From Pseudomonadota bacterium (GTDB lineage: Bacteria > Pseudomonadota > Gammaproteobacteria > Steroidobacterales > Steroidobacteraceae), in contig JADJOO010000006.1 in NCBI GenBank assembly GCA_016713725.1, positions 124,001 through 188,000 on the forward strand: a stretch of DNA of 64,000 nt, given 5' to 3'. Of this stretch, positions 49,972 through 59,674 are shown in pieces. The position numbers and the translations under genes are program-made. Positions within the stretch are counted from its first letter, which is position 1. Every line of letters begins with the position of its first letter. A model generated the notes under the pieces. The model worked only from the letters and a program-made list of their open reading frames with translations. It did not search any database and was not told the origin of the DNA.

Positions 49972-50374
49972 CTCGCTCTCCTTCTGGGAATTCGGGTTAT
50001 CCGAGGTTCATCCCGAGCACTCACCCTGCTGTCGGCCGAGGAGGTCCAGCGTGCGTCACTGAATCGAACTGGCCCGGAATTGCGCATCTGCAGATGCGTT
50101 CCGGACCCTGCTGCAGCGAAAGGAACCCCTCAGCACGATCTTTGTTTCTGGATGCCGACGGCTGCCCCCGTCGTCATGACTTCACCGGATTCTTGCACGC
50201 CACCGTGACCGCATCAATTCAGAAGAGTCCGGGTGCCGGGAATCGCCGCGTGCGGGCGACTTCCGGGGCGTTTTTTCCCGCGCAGTTGTGTACGCTGCAG
50301 GCCAAGGTGCAACGCAGACAACGGGCAGGTGTCGCGCAATGCCGGGCGGCGCGCCCCTCGTCCAGGGGGTTGAG
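49972..50374. promoter_or_regulatory. Divergent intergenic region between dctP and the glutamine-synthetase-like gene
   Basis: About 400 bases without a supported gene, containing the promoters of two divergent units. Notable content: a perfect 16-base palindrome at 50083-50098 (CGCATCTGCAGATGCG), placed about 110 bases upstream of dctP and 277 upstream of the plus-strand gene. Such a site could bind a homodimeric regulator controlling both units. No regulator gene is seen next to it. A GTG-started extension of the plus-strand gene upstream to 50288 is possible but not preferred. Confidence 0.5.
50083..50098. promoter_or_regulatory. Perfect 16-bp palindrome, candidate operator
   Basis: CGCATCTGCAGATGCG is identical to its own reverse complement. 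It sits in the divergent promoter region of the TRAP and catabolic genes and is long for chance in a 400-base gap. Binding protein not identified. Confidence 0.5.
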
Positions 50375-51741
50375 ATGGAACCGAGGCAAGTACGCAGTGC
50401 GGCCGACGCACGCGCCATCGTCGAAGAGCGCGGGGTCAATTACGTCAAGGTCGGTGCCTTCGACATCGACGGCATCATGCGCGGCAAGTACATCTCGCGG
50501 GACAAGTTCCTGTCGTCGCTCGACGGGGGCTTTGGTTTCTGCGACGTCGTGCTCGGCTGGGACTGCCAGGACCAGCTCTACGACAACGTGCAGTACACCG
50601 GCTGGCACACGGGATATCCCGACGCTCCCGTTCGGCTCCTGCCGGACACCTGCCGGACGCTGCCATTCGAGGACAACGGGCTGTTCTTCCTGGGCGAGTT
50701 CTCGCCGCCAGGGGAAGCGGTCTGTTCGCGTGGATTGCTACGGCGCGTGCTCGAGCGTGGACGCGCGATGGGCTTCGAAGCCTACGTCGGTTTCGAATAC
50801 GAGTTCTTCGTGTTCAAGGAAACGCCCGAGTCGGTGCGCGAGAAGAACTACCGCGGCCTGACGCCGATGGCGCCCGGCTGGTTCGGCTACTCCGTGATCC
50901 GTAACAGCACGGGCAATGCCTTCTACCGCCAGCTGCTCGACCACTGCCGCGACATGGACATGGCCATCGAGGGCCTGCACGAAGAGACCGGTCCGGGGGT
51001 GATGGAAGCCGCCATCGCCGTGGACAAGGCACTTGCGGCTGCCGACAAGGCCGCGCTTTTCAAGACCTTCGCAAAGGTGATCGCGCAGCAGAACGGCTTC
51101 ATGGCGACTTTCATGGCCAAGTGTTCGAAGGACTGGCCGGGGCAGAGTGGCCACATCCACGTGTCGCTCAAGTCGAAGTCCGGCGATTCCGTCTTCCACG
51201 AGGCCGGCAAGCCCCATTCGATGAGCGACGCCATGCGCTGGTTCGTGGGCGGCCAGCAGAAACTGATGCCGGAGCTGCTCGCCATGGTCGCACCGACGAT
51301 CAATTCCTATCGGCGGCTGATCCCCGGATTCTGGGCGCCCACGGACGCAACCTGGGTGTCGAGAACCGCACGACGGCATTGTGTGTGATTTCCGGAAGTC
51401 CCAAGTCGCAGCGCGTCGAATACCGCGTCGCCGCGGCGGATTCGAACCCCTACGTGATCCTGTCCGCGGCGCTCGCGTCGGGCCTCTGGGGGATCGAGAA
51501 CAAGGTCGAGCCGGAGCCGGTCGTGACGGGCAATGCCTACGACCGCAAGTACCCGGCGCGCCTGGCGCTTCCACGCACTCTCTGGGAATCGGCGCAGCGA
51601 CTCAAGGGTTCGAAAATGGCCCGGGACTGGTTCGGCGACGCCTTCGTCGAGCACTTCGCCGCCACGCGCGAGTGGGAAGAGCGCGAGTTCCGCAAGCACA
51701 TTTCGGACTGGGAGCTGGCCAGGTACTTCGAGATAATTTGA
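50375..51741 (+). CDS. Glutamine synthetase family protein (gamma-glutamyl-amide ligase type), frameshifted
   Basis: ATG at 50375 follows AGGGGGTTGAG. The chain VKVGAFDIDGIMRGKYIS, GFEYEFFVFKET, EETGPGVMEAAI, GQSGHIHVSL and SYRRLIPGFWAPT is a GS-like enzyme; then ENRTTALCVISGSP onwards is in the next frame. Adding one G in the G run 51354-51356 restores ATWGVENRTTAL and an exact 455-codon protein. The sequence lacks a bacterial GS-I adenylylation loop context and resembles the ligases that glutamylate amines (PuuA, IpuC type). In this neighbourhood it would join glutamate to an imported amine or amino alcohol (inference). Confidence 0.82.
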
Positions 51742-51787
51742 GCGAGGCGACCTGTCACTTCCCTTCCTGCCGGATTCCTTTGCCACC

Positions 51788-53175
51788 ATGACCAGCCAAC
51801 GCACCATCTCCCCTGTCGACGACCGCGTCTATGTCGAGCGGATGCTCGCGACACCCGTCCAGATCGAAGCCGCCCTCGAAAGCGCGCGCCTTGCGCAGCG
51901 CGTCTGGCGAGAAGTGCCGATGTCCGAGCGTGCGGCGATCCTCAGTCGTTTTTGCGACGCCTTCGAGTCCCATGGCGATGCCATCGCCGAGGAGCTGTCA
52001 TGGCAAATGGGCCGGCCGCTCCGATACGCGCCGAGCGAAATTCGCGGCACGCTGGAGCGGGCGCGCTACATGATCGACCTCGCACCCGAGGCGCTGGCCG
52101 ACATCGACGTCGGCCCGAAGGCGGGGTTTCATCGCTTCCTGCGCCGCGAGCCGCTCGGCGTGGTGTTCACCGTTGCGGCGTGGAACTACCCTTACCTCAT
52201 CGCCGTGAACAGCGTCGTACCTGCGCTCATGGCGGGCAACGTCGTCGTCCTCAAGCACTCGGCACAGACACCGCTGTGCGCGGAACGGTTCGAGGAGTGC
52301 CTGCGCGAGGCGGGACTGCCGGAGGGCGCGTTTCAGGCGCTGCACCTGAGCCACGCGGACACGGAGCGCGTCATCGGTGACTCGCGCGTGGATTTCGTGG
52401 CGTTCACCGGATCGGTCGCGGGTGGGCACGCCGTGCAGCGGGCGGCGGCAGAACGGTTCATCGGCACCGGGCTCGAACTCGGCGGCTGCGATCCAGCCTA
52501 CGTGCGCCACGACGCGAACCTGGCCCACGCGATCGAGAACCTGGTCGATGGCGCGTACTTCAATTCCGGGCAGTCGTGCTGCGGAATTCAGCGGGTCTAT
52601 GTGCACGAACGCCTGTACGAGGCTTTCGTCGAGGGGTGGGTCGATCTCACCCGAAAATATGCTCTCGGCAACCCACTCGACCCGGAGACTACGCTCGGCC
52701 CGGTGGTTCGCACCGCGGCAGCGGACAGATCCGACGCCAGGTCACAGCCACGGTCGCTGCCGGCGCGCGAGCCGTCATCGCCGAGAAGGAGTTCGCGGCG
52801 AGCAGGCCGGGCACGCCCTATCTCGCGCCGCAAGTACTGGTCGGGGTCGATCACACGATGCCGGTGATGCAGGAAGAAATTTTCGGGCCGGTGGCCGGGA
52901 TCATGAAAGTGAGCTCGGACGCGGAAGCGGTCCGCCTCATGAATGACTCAGCGTTCGGACTCACCGCCGCGATCTGGACCGCGGACGAGGAGGCTGCACT
53001 GGCGATCGGCGACCAGGTGCAGACTGGCACGTGGTTCATGAACCGATGCGACTACCTGGACCCGGCACTCGCCTGGGTCGGCGTCAAGGATTCGGGACGC
53101 GGGTGCACGCTGTCTGCCATTGGGTATGAGCACCTGACGCGGCCGAAGTCGTTCCATCTTCGTGTGAAGATCTAG
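51788..53175 (+). CDS. NAD(P)-dependent aldehyde dehydrogenase, frameshifted
   Basis: AWNYPYLIAVNSVVPALMAG and NVVVLKHSAQTP bind the cofactor, FTGSVAGGHAVQ is the glycine loop, GLELGGCDPAYV holds the general-base Glu, and NSGQSCCGIQRVYV carries the catalytic Cys. After TLGPVVRTAAAD the frame changes; adding one A at about 52728 gives AAADRIRRQVTATVAAGARA and an exact 462-codon protein. It oxidises an aldehyde to its acid. It starts 46 bases after the GS-like gene and precedes the iron alcohol dehydrogenase, from which it is separated by the palindromic repeats. Confidence 0.85.
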
Positions 53176-53209
53176 CGTTCGGGCGTTGGTGGCACTGCGA
53201 TGGTTCCGG

Positions 53210-53283
53210 GCGGTCGATCCAGTCGTTCTTCCCGAGCTTGGAAAGGCAGACACGCGCTCTGGAAGAACGACTGGATCGACCGC
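53210..53283. repeat. 23-bp perfect inverted repeat with 28-base loop
   Basis: Arms 53210-53232 and 53261-53283 are exact reverse complements; the left arm begins GCGGTCGATCCAG. The loop carries the shared core also found, inverted, at 53429-53457. Confidence 0.85.
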
Positions 53284-53355
53284 GCCTGCACTACCGTCGC
53301 ACCAGACTGCTGCGGACGGTGATCGTAGCGATCGCTTACAGACTGCGTGCGGCGT

Positions 53356-53385
53356 GCGAGTCTTCGCGCCCTGGCGAAGACTCGC
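53356..53385. repeat. 12-bp perfect hairpin with six-base loop
   Basis: GCGAGTCTTCGC at 53356-53367 pairs with 53374-53385 across the loop GCCCTG. It lies between the two larger palindromes. No T run follows, so it is not a standard terminator. Confidence 0.75.
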
Positions 53386-53402
53386 CCAGCCGCTGCGTAC
53401 GA

Positions 53403-53480
53403 AGGCGACTGATCCGGGGCCTGCCCCCGAGCGCGTGTCTGCCTTTCCAAGCTCGGGGGCAGGCCCCGGATCAGTCGCCT
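53403..53480. repeat. 30-bp perfect inverted repeat with 18-base loop
   Basis: Arms 53403-53432 and 53451-53480 are exact reverse complements, starting AGGCGACTGATCCGGGG. The loop (53433-53450) is part of the 29-base core that is repeated in inverted orientation at 53231-53259. A stem of this strength between co-directional genes could block transcription or protect RNA. Confidence 0.85.
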
Positions 53481-53555
53481 GCGACCGCCGCGAGTTGTCA
53501 CGGCGCTGCAGCGCGTAAACTACACCGACGCAGCCCGACGAAACGGAGACGACCG

Positions 53556-54728
53556 ATGACCACCCTGCGCGGCAACTGGAACTACCCGACCAACATAAAG
53601 TTTGGTGCCGGACGCATCGTTGAACTGCCCGATCACTGCCGCACGCTCGGCATGCAGCGGCCACTGCTCGTCACGGACACCGGGCTCGCGCCGCAACCGA
53701 TGGTCGCGAATGCCGTGCGGCTGTGCCGCGACGCCGGCCTGCACTGCGGGCTGTTTGCCGACGTGCAAGCGAACCCGGTCGAGGCGAACGTGACTGCGGG
53801 CGTCGCGGCATACCGTGCCGGACGCCACGACGGAGTGATTGCGTTCGGCGGCGGCAGCGCCCTCGACGCGGCCAAGGCCATCGCGCTCATGGTCGGACAG
53901 AGCCGATCGATCTGGGATTTCGAGGATCGCGAGGACTGGTTCACGCGAGTCGACGTCGCTGGCATGGCGCCGGTCGTGGCGGTGCCGACAACGTCCGGGA
54001 CGGGTTCCGAGGTCGGACGCGCGTCGGTCATCACCGACGTGCGGGATCACACCAAGAAGATCATTTTCCACCCGAAGATGCTGCCGGCGATCGTGCTCGA
54101 GGACCCCGAACTTACCGTGGGTCTGCCGCCCCACATCACGGCTGCGGTGGGCATGGATGCGCTGTCGCACAATCTCGAGGCGTACTGTGCTCCCGGCTAT
54201 CATCCGCTCGCGGAGGGCATCGCTGTCGAGGGCATGCGCCTCGTCAAGGACTACCTGCCGCGCGCCGTCGCGAACGGTGGCGAACTCGAGGCGCGCGCCC
54301 ACATGCTGATCGCGTCCTCGATGGGCGCCACCGCGTTCCAGAAGGGGCTCGGCGCCATGCACAGCCTGAGCCACCCGTGCTCGGCGAACCTCGGCACGCA
54401 CCATGGGCTCACGAATGCCGTGGTGATGCCATACGTGCTGGAATGGAACCGCACCGCAATCGAGGCGAAGATGGTTCGGCTCGCGGCCTGGCTCGGGCTC
54501 GCCGACCGGTCGTTCAACGGCGTCCTGGCCTGGGTGCTGGAACTGCGCCGCGAGATCGGCATCCCGCACACGCTGGCGGACATCGGCGTACGCGAGGAGC
54601 ACGCCAGGCCGTTCGCGCCACAGGCGCTCAACGACCCCTCGACGGGCGGGAACCCTCTGCCGATGACCGAGCACGACTTCGAGCAGCTCTATGGTGCGTG
54701 CATCGCCGGCAGGTTGCGGGCGGGCTGA
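53556..54728 (+). CDS. Iron-containing alcohol dehydrogenase
   Basis: Protein of 390 aa of the group III family. The NAD(P) loop is IAFGGGSALDAAKA, then VPTTSGTGSEVGRASVI. Metal ligands are visible: Asp and His in MDALSHNLEAY, and two His in LSHPCSANLGTHHGLTNAV. ATG at 53556, behind CGGAGAC. The frame is open upstream only through the palindromic repeats. It would interconvert an alcohol and the aldehyde handled by the preceding ALDH. The 3' end converges with the hydrogenase maturation operon. Confidence 0.88.
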   Translation: MTTLRGNWNYPTNIKFGAGRIVELPDHCRTLGMQRPLLVTDTGLAPQPMVANAVRLCRDAGLHCGLFADVQANPVEANVTAGVAAYRAGRHDGVIAFGGGSALDAAKAIALMVGQSRSIWDFEDREDWFTRVDVAGMAPVVAVPTTSGTGSEVGRASVITDVRDHTKKIIFHPKMLPAIVLEDPELTVGLPPHITAAVGMDALSHNLEAYCAPGYHPLAEGIAVEGMRLVKDYLPRAVANGGELEARAHMLIASSMGATAFQKGLGAMHSLSHPCSANLGTHHGLTNAVVMPYVLEWNRTAIEAKMVRLAAWLGLADRSFNGVLAWVLELRREIGIPHTLADIGVREEHARPFAPQALNDPSTGGNPLPMTEHDFEQLYGACIAGRLRAG

Positions 54729-54734
54729 TGCGAC

Positions 54735-55395
54735 TCAGCCCCCGAGCACACGCCGACGCGACACCGAGGGTGGTGCCGGCGGCTGCTCCGGCTGGAACAG
54801 CGCATCGGCCACCGGGTGGCAGCAAGCTGCGCGGCCTCGTGGTCCGTGAATTCCGTCATCGTCGAGAACAGCGAGCAGGTGCCGATCAGGCCGACGTCGC
54901 GCAGGTCGCTCACCACGAAGTCGTACGCCCCCGAAGGAAACGTGAGGCGCGTGCTCGAGCCTTCCGTCCACAGCGCGAGGTCGGCCGGGGACGGCAGCAC
55001 CGTGAGGTTCATGAACCACGGCGTCACCATCACACCGACCTTGCGCCCCTCGTGCTCGCGGAAACCCACGGCCTCGATGGCCAGCGTCGGGTTGTAGATC
55101 GGCATGCCCTTGACCTTGAGCGCCGCGCGCCGATACGCGTTCGCGAGGTTGTTCACGGCGTCGTCGTCCGACAGCGTCGCGCTGTCGATCACCATGAACT
55201 TGCTCTTGTTCGCTGCGCAGTTCGGACATTCCCAGGTGTCCGGCAACAGCCGGAACGGCGTGCCGGGCGGCGTCTGCGTTTCGTCGTCGCCGAGCGCCGG
55301 GTCGTAGACCCACCAGCAGATGCCGCACTCGAGCCTGGTGTCGTCGGCGATCTTCGAGCCGTCGCCACCGTGGCTGCCTTCGAAGGCCGGCTCAT
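54735..55395 (-). CDS. hybE: Rubredoxin-HybE fusion, [NiFe]-hydrogenase assembly chaperone, two frameshifts
   Basis: N-terminal rubredoxin (LECGICWWVYDPALGDDE with later WECPNCAANKSKF, four Cys in two CxxC pairs) joined to a HybE/HupJ domain (NLANAYRRAALKVKGMPIYN, VGVMVTPWFMNLTVLPS). The expected start ATG at 55395 overlaps the hupH stop, and a missing base near 55386 is needed to read into FEGSHGGDGSKI, a typical HupJ start. A second missing G near 54812-54816 is needed to read ATRVADALFQPEQPP to the SRRRVLGG end. With both, it is an exact 220-codon gene. It helps small-subunit maturation under oxygen. Confidence 0.78.
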
Positions 55396-56248
55396 CAGTT
55401 GAACGCCTGCAGGATTTCGCCGAGTCGCTCGGCCGAATCCTCGAAGTCCTCACGGGCGGCAAGCACCGAAATCGGTACGTTGCCGATCTCGAGCGTGTCG
55501 AGGATCACGTTACCCATGCCGTTGATGAACTGCACGGCCCAGACGTGCCGCAGGCCGGTCGCGAACACGCGCGAGCTGCCGAAACCACCGGAGCGGATCA
55601 CCAGCGGAACCTGCCCGAGCACGGTCGTCAGTACCTGGGCATCGACGTCGGTGAGCGGCAGCAACGTGAAGTTGACGACGTGATTCTCGGCGCCCGGACG
55701 GTAATCCCGCGAACGCTGCTGCAGTTCGTGCAGCAACGCCGGTGCGTTCATTGCACCCTGCGGCATCTGTTCGGGCACCTGGATCTCGGCGCGCGGCAAC
55801 TCTGATGCAGCGCGCAGAATCGGAGCAGGAACCGGCCCCGTCTCGATCCACTCGCCCTGCGTGCCGTCCGCCGTGCTGCTTTCGACGCGCCAGATGCCGG
55901 CCATCACCGACTCGACCACGCGCCAGTACGCATTGTCCAGGCCGACCTTCGCCCAGACGTCGCCTTCGCCGAGAATGTCGGCGATCGTCGCCTTTTCGGC
56001 TTCGCTGAGTCCGTGCAGGCTGAATCGCGTCGGCGGTGCGTCCGGCACGGTGACGCGACGCTGCAGGTCCGCAATCACTTCATTCATTACTGCGCGCGAG
56101 GCAGCCGTGAGCTCTTCGTCCGCAGGTGCCTGGCGCGCGGCCCGCACCAGGCCAGTGGGCATGCCGATCAGGCGCAGCTGGTCGTCGGGGTCCGCGGGAG
56201 CATCTCCGGGGCACCTTTCGGGCGCCAGACAAGGACGTGTTCGCTCAT
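55395..56248 (-). CDS. hupH: Hydrogenase expression/formation protein HupH/HyaF, frameshifted
   Basis: The start at 56248 has a perfect Shine-Dalgarno, GGAGGG, and reads MSEHVLVWRPKGAPEMLP. The next residues DPDDQLRLIGMPTGLVRAAR lie in another frame; adding one G near 56193-56197 gives EMLPADPDDQLRLIG and an exact 284-codon protein. The HupH C-terminal domain (NFTLLPLTDVDAQVL, RVFATGLRHVWAVQFING) is intact. It aids iron-sulfur delivery to the small subunit. In the sequence as given, its frame is merged with that of hupD, which should not be read as a gene fusion. Confidence 0.8.
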
Positions 56249-56942
56249 GCGTTTCCCTCCAGCGGGGGCCGGCACGGCGTCCGCGAGCTTTTTCGCCGCG
56301 CGCCTCGACCGCCGCGCGGATCGCCAGGAAGCGCTCGTCGCCCCGGCGGCACGCAACGTCGGGTGCGGGACGCCCTGACTCGTACAGGCCCTGCCGCAGC
56401 GCGCTGATCACGACGTCGCGTTCGGGTTGCCCGGCCCGCTCACGGACCTCGACGCCCCAGCGGCGCAACTCGTCGATGCCGAGCTGCAATGCGTCAGGAA
56501 TCTGCGACTGCACCCGCTCGGTCAGGCTGCCGCCGTAATCCGCGAGCTCGACGGGCTTGATGCCGACCACGGTGAAATGCGCGGGCTTGTGGTTGAGCAG
56601 TTCGAGGCTCGCCAGAATGTCGTTCATCCCGACCTGGTGCAGGCTCATCTTGTTGCCGCCCATCAGCGCGGGAATCTCGTCATCGCGCGCCACGATCAGC
56701 GTGCCCGGTTCGCCGCGGTGCGCGACCGCGTCGAACAGCAGGACGTGGGTGGTATCGAGCAGCAGCGGCACGAGCGCCAGGCCGAGCGTGCCTCCGTCCA
56801 TCAGGCCGACGTCCGCGGGCAGGTCCCAGCCCTCGCCGAGCGCCTCGACGCAGCGTACGCCGAAGCCTTCATCGGCCCACAGCAGGTTGCCCACCCCGAG
56901 GACCACGATGCGGCGCTCCGGCGCCGCGGCTGCATCAGTCAT
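56245..56942 (-). CDS. hupD: [NiFe]-hydrogenase maturation endopeptidase HupD/HyaD
   Basis: VLGVGNLLWADEGFGVRCVEAL, MDGGTLGLAL, FDAVAHRGEPG and SLHQVGMNDILA carry the Glu, Asp and His that hold nickel in this protease family. It trims the C-terminus of the large subunit after metal insertion. The start is ATG 56942. The 3' end is uncertain: after the DVACRRGDERFL region the tail becomes Arg-rich with no stop before the hupH frame, whereas another frame would stop in an ATGA overlap at 56245. One more small indel near the A run around 56290-56310 would explain this. Confidence 0.82.
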
Positions 56943-57029
56943 CGTCTCTTCTCCCGCGCGTCGCACTGCTGCACTGGGGTGCACTGGCCGGCGCACCTGC
57001 CGGGACACCTGGATAGTGTCTAAAAGTAT

Positions 57030-57081
57030 AACGGGACCGAAGGATTCCGGGCGACGATCGCCCTCGTCCCGCGGTCCCGTT
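57030..57081 (-). promoter_or_regulatory. Stem-loop between hyaC and hupD
   Basis: Ten-base arms 57030-57039 (AACGGGACCG) and 57072-57081 are reverse complements, with a smaller inner stem at 57048-57062 (GGGCGA, three-base loop, TCGCCC). Just downstream, in the minus direction, is TATACT, a possible -10 box for hupD. It lies between hyaC and hupD (57111-56943) and may limit read-through or separate structural from maturation genes. Confidence 0.45.
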
Positions 57082-57111
57082 AGCGAGCTATCGAAGGGCT
57101 TGCGCCCTGGT

Positions 57112-57853
57112 TCAGCGGTAGAACCTCCAGCCACTGATCATCAGGCTGACCGTCGTCTGCCGGTGCGTCATGTCCTCGCGGATCGCCATGTACATGTGGA
57201 CGATCGAGAAGATGACGACGACCCACATCGCGACGTGGTGCCACGTGTGCACTGTCATGGAATCACCGAGCACCGTGAATACCCAGCCGAACCACGTGTA
57301 CCAGGCGGTCTGCACGCCCGCGCCCTCGGCGTAGAGGGAGAACCCGGTGAAGAGCAGCACGAACATCGGCAGCAGGAACATGAAGAACATCGCGATGTGC
57401 GCGAGCGGGTTATGGCCCACGTACTCTTTCGGCTTGCCGATGAACAGGTACCAGCGCACCTCGTCGAAGATCTCCTTCCACCAGGCGAGGCTCCAGAACG
57501 GGATCCAGAAAATCTGGCGCGCGTGGGGGCCACCGACCAGCACACGGTACAGCCGCAGCACGAACGCCACGCCGAGGATCATCCCCGCCGCAAAGTGCGT
57601 GAAGCGAATCCAGCCGAACAGGTACGACTCGTACGCCTCGCCGCCGACCGAAGGCGGCGGCGAACCGATGAAGTACCCGGTGACGCCCAGCACGATGATG
57701 GCCAGCACGGTCACCCAGTGCCAGAGTCGGATGGCCGCGTCGTACGTAGATCGGACCCGGCTGCACACCGGCGGGCGGCAGGATTGCCTCACCGAAGTGC
57801 CCTTCACGGACCCTGTTCGAGACCGGGGTCAGAGGGTGATACATCTTGCTCAT
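57112..57853 (-). CDS. hyaC: Ni/Fe-hydrogenase b-type cytochrome subunit, frameshifted near start
   Basis: A four-helix membrane cytochrome b that takes electrons from the hydrogenase to quinone. AAIRLWHWVTVLAIIVLG, RFTHFAAGMILGVAF, GHNPLAHIAMFFMFL and TWHHVAMWVVVIFSIVHMY supply haem histidines. The N-terminus MSKMYHPLTPVSNRVREG (ATG 57853, GGAG before it) ends in PIYV in another frame; adding two bases near 57742-57748 gives PIYV-YDAAIRLWHW and an exact 247-codon gene. Confidence 0.85.
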
Positions 57854-57864
57854 GGCATCACTCC

Positions 57865-59657
57865 TTACCGGACCTTGACGCTCGTGACCTCGTTGCCTTC
57901 CATATCGAGCACGTGCGTCGCGCACGCTCAGGCACGGATCGAAGCTGTGGATCGTGCGCAGGATCTCGAGCGGCTGCTCGGGATCGTGCATCGGCGTATC
58001 GAGCAATGCGGCCTCGTATGCACCGATCTTGCCTGCTGGATCGCGCGGGCTGGCGTTCCAGGTGGTCGGCACGACGCACTGGTAGTTCTTGATTTTCTTG
58101 TCTTCGATGTCGATCCAGTGGCACAGCGCGCCACGCGGAGCCTCGACGAAGCCGTGGCCCTTGGCCGACTTGGCCCAGGTCGACGGATCGAAGTTGGCCA
58201 TGTTCGCGGTTGCCGTGTCGCCAGCCTTGATGTTGGCGACGAGCTTGTTGAACTCGTCTTTCAGCTTGTGCGCCGCCCAGCTGCATTCCAGGCCGCGGGC
58301 CGCCGTGCGGCCGAGCGTCGAGAACAGCGCCGTCACCGGCACGCCGCCGAGCTTGGCGAGCACCATGTCGGTGGGATCCTTGAACTCGGGGATGCCCTTG
58401 ACGTAGCCGATCACGTAGCGCGCGAGCGGCCCGACTTCCATCGCGTGACCCTTCCAGCGCGGCGACTTGACCCACGAGTACTTCGAGGATTCGTCGACCG
58501 CTTCGATGCGCGTCTTTGTGCCCTTGGCGCCGCCGATGTCGAAGTTCGGGACGGTTTCGCCCTCGTATGGGTGCAGGCCCGTCTGCTCGTCGCCGTACTT
58601 GTACCAGGAGTGCGTGACGAACTCCTGCACCTGGTCGAGCGCATCGAGGTCGATGTCCTGGATCTCGTTCAGGTTGCCGTCGATGATGGCGCCGCGCGGC
58701 ATCATCATGTTGGCCGGGCTGTAATCGTTGGCCTTGATCGGCAGGTCGCCGTAAGACATCAGGAACTTCGACGACAGGCCGCCGCCGATCGCCGCCCAGT
58801 CCTTGTAGAAACCGGCAATCGCGATCAGGTCGGGGATGTAGACGTTGTCGATGAACTCGACGGTGCGGTCGATGATCCGGCCGACCATGTTCAGCCGTTC
58901 CATGTTGATCGCGCCGACCGCGCCTGCCGCGTCCATGTTGATCGGCGACGGCACGCCGCCGACCAGCCAGTTCGGGTGCGGGTTGCGGCCGCCGAAGATC
59001 GTCTGGATCTTCACGATTTCCTTCTGGAAGTCGAGCGCTTCGAGGTAGTGCGCGACTGCCATCAGGTTCGCTTCCGGCGGCAGCTTGTACGCCGGGTGCC
59101 CCCAGTAGCCGTTGCGGAAGGGACCAAGTTGTCCCGACTCGACGAACTTCTTCAGGCGGTTCTGCAGGTCGCGGAAGTAGCCCGGCGAAGACAGCGGCCA
59201 GCTCGAGATCGACTGCGCCAGTTCCGACGTCGCCTTCGGGTCCGCGGAGAGCGCGCTCACCACGTCCACCCAGTCGAGGGCATGCAGGTGATAGAAGTGC
59301 ACGAGGTGATCCTGTGAATACAGGGTCAGGTGCATGATGTTGCGGATCGTGTTCGCGTTCTCGGGGATCTCGATCTTGAGCGCGTTCTCGACCGCGCGGA
59401 CCGACGCCAGCGCATGCACGCCGGTGCAGACGCCGCAGATGCGCTGCACGAACGCCCATGCGTCGCGCGGGTCACGACCGCGGAGGATGACCTCGGGCCG
59501 CGCACATCGTGCCCGTCGACACTGCGTTGCGGATAATGTTGTTCTCGTCGACGTTCACCTCGATGCGGAGGTGCCCTTCGATGCGGGTGATTGGATCGAC
59601 GACGACGCGCTTGCCCGAGTTGTCGAGCTGGAAGCCGTTGGGTGTTGCAATACTCAT
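57865..59657 (-). CDS. hyaB: [NiFe]-hydrogenase large subunit, group 1, three indels
   Basis: VVDPITRIEGHLRIEV and RICGVCTGVHALASVRAVEN give the N-terminal CxxC of the Ni-Fe site. Two lesions near 59494-59503 (TGTMC then EVILRGRDPRDA in another frame) break the N-terminus; adding two bases restores TGTMWRG-EVILRGRDP. A third, an extra base at 57928, breaks the second metal motif: without it the frame reads DPCLACATHVLDMEGNEV and stops at 57865. Repaired, it is 597 codons, the same length as E. coli HyaB. Start ATG 59657. It is the catalytic H2-splitting subunit. Confidence 0.87.
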
Positions 59658-59674
59658 GTTCAGTTACTCCGCTC

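Larger units (their letters stand above)
53176..53555. repeat. Intergenic palindromic repeat cluster
   Basis: This 380-base spacer between the aldehyde and alcohol dehydrogenases holds nested inverted repeats instead of a gene. Perfect arms: 53210-53232 with 53261-53283 (23 bp); 53403-53432 with 53451-53480 (30 bp); 53356-53367 with 53374-53385 (12 bp). In addition 53231-53259 is an exact reverse complement of 53429-53457 (29 bases), so the loop of the first hairpin and the centre of the second are the same core (GGAAAGGCAGACACGCGCT) in opposite orientation. Apparent open frames across it have no family sequence. It resembles REP/BIME- or MITE-like elements. Confidence 0.8.

Noticed and set aside
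55395..56942. A single HupD-HupH fusion protein
   Set aside because: hupH has its own perfect ribosome site and ATG at 56248, and a one-base deletion near 56195 explains why the frames join.
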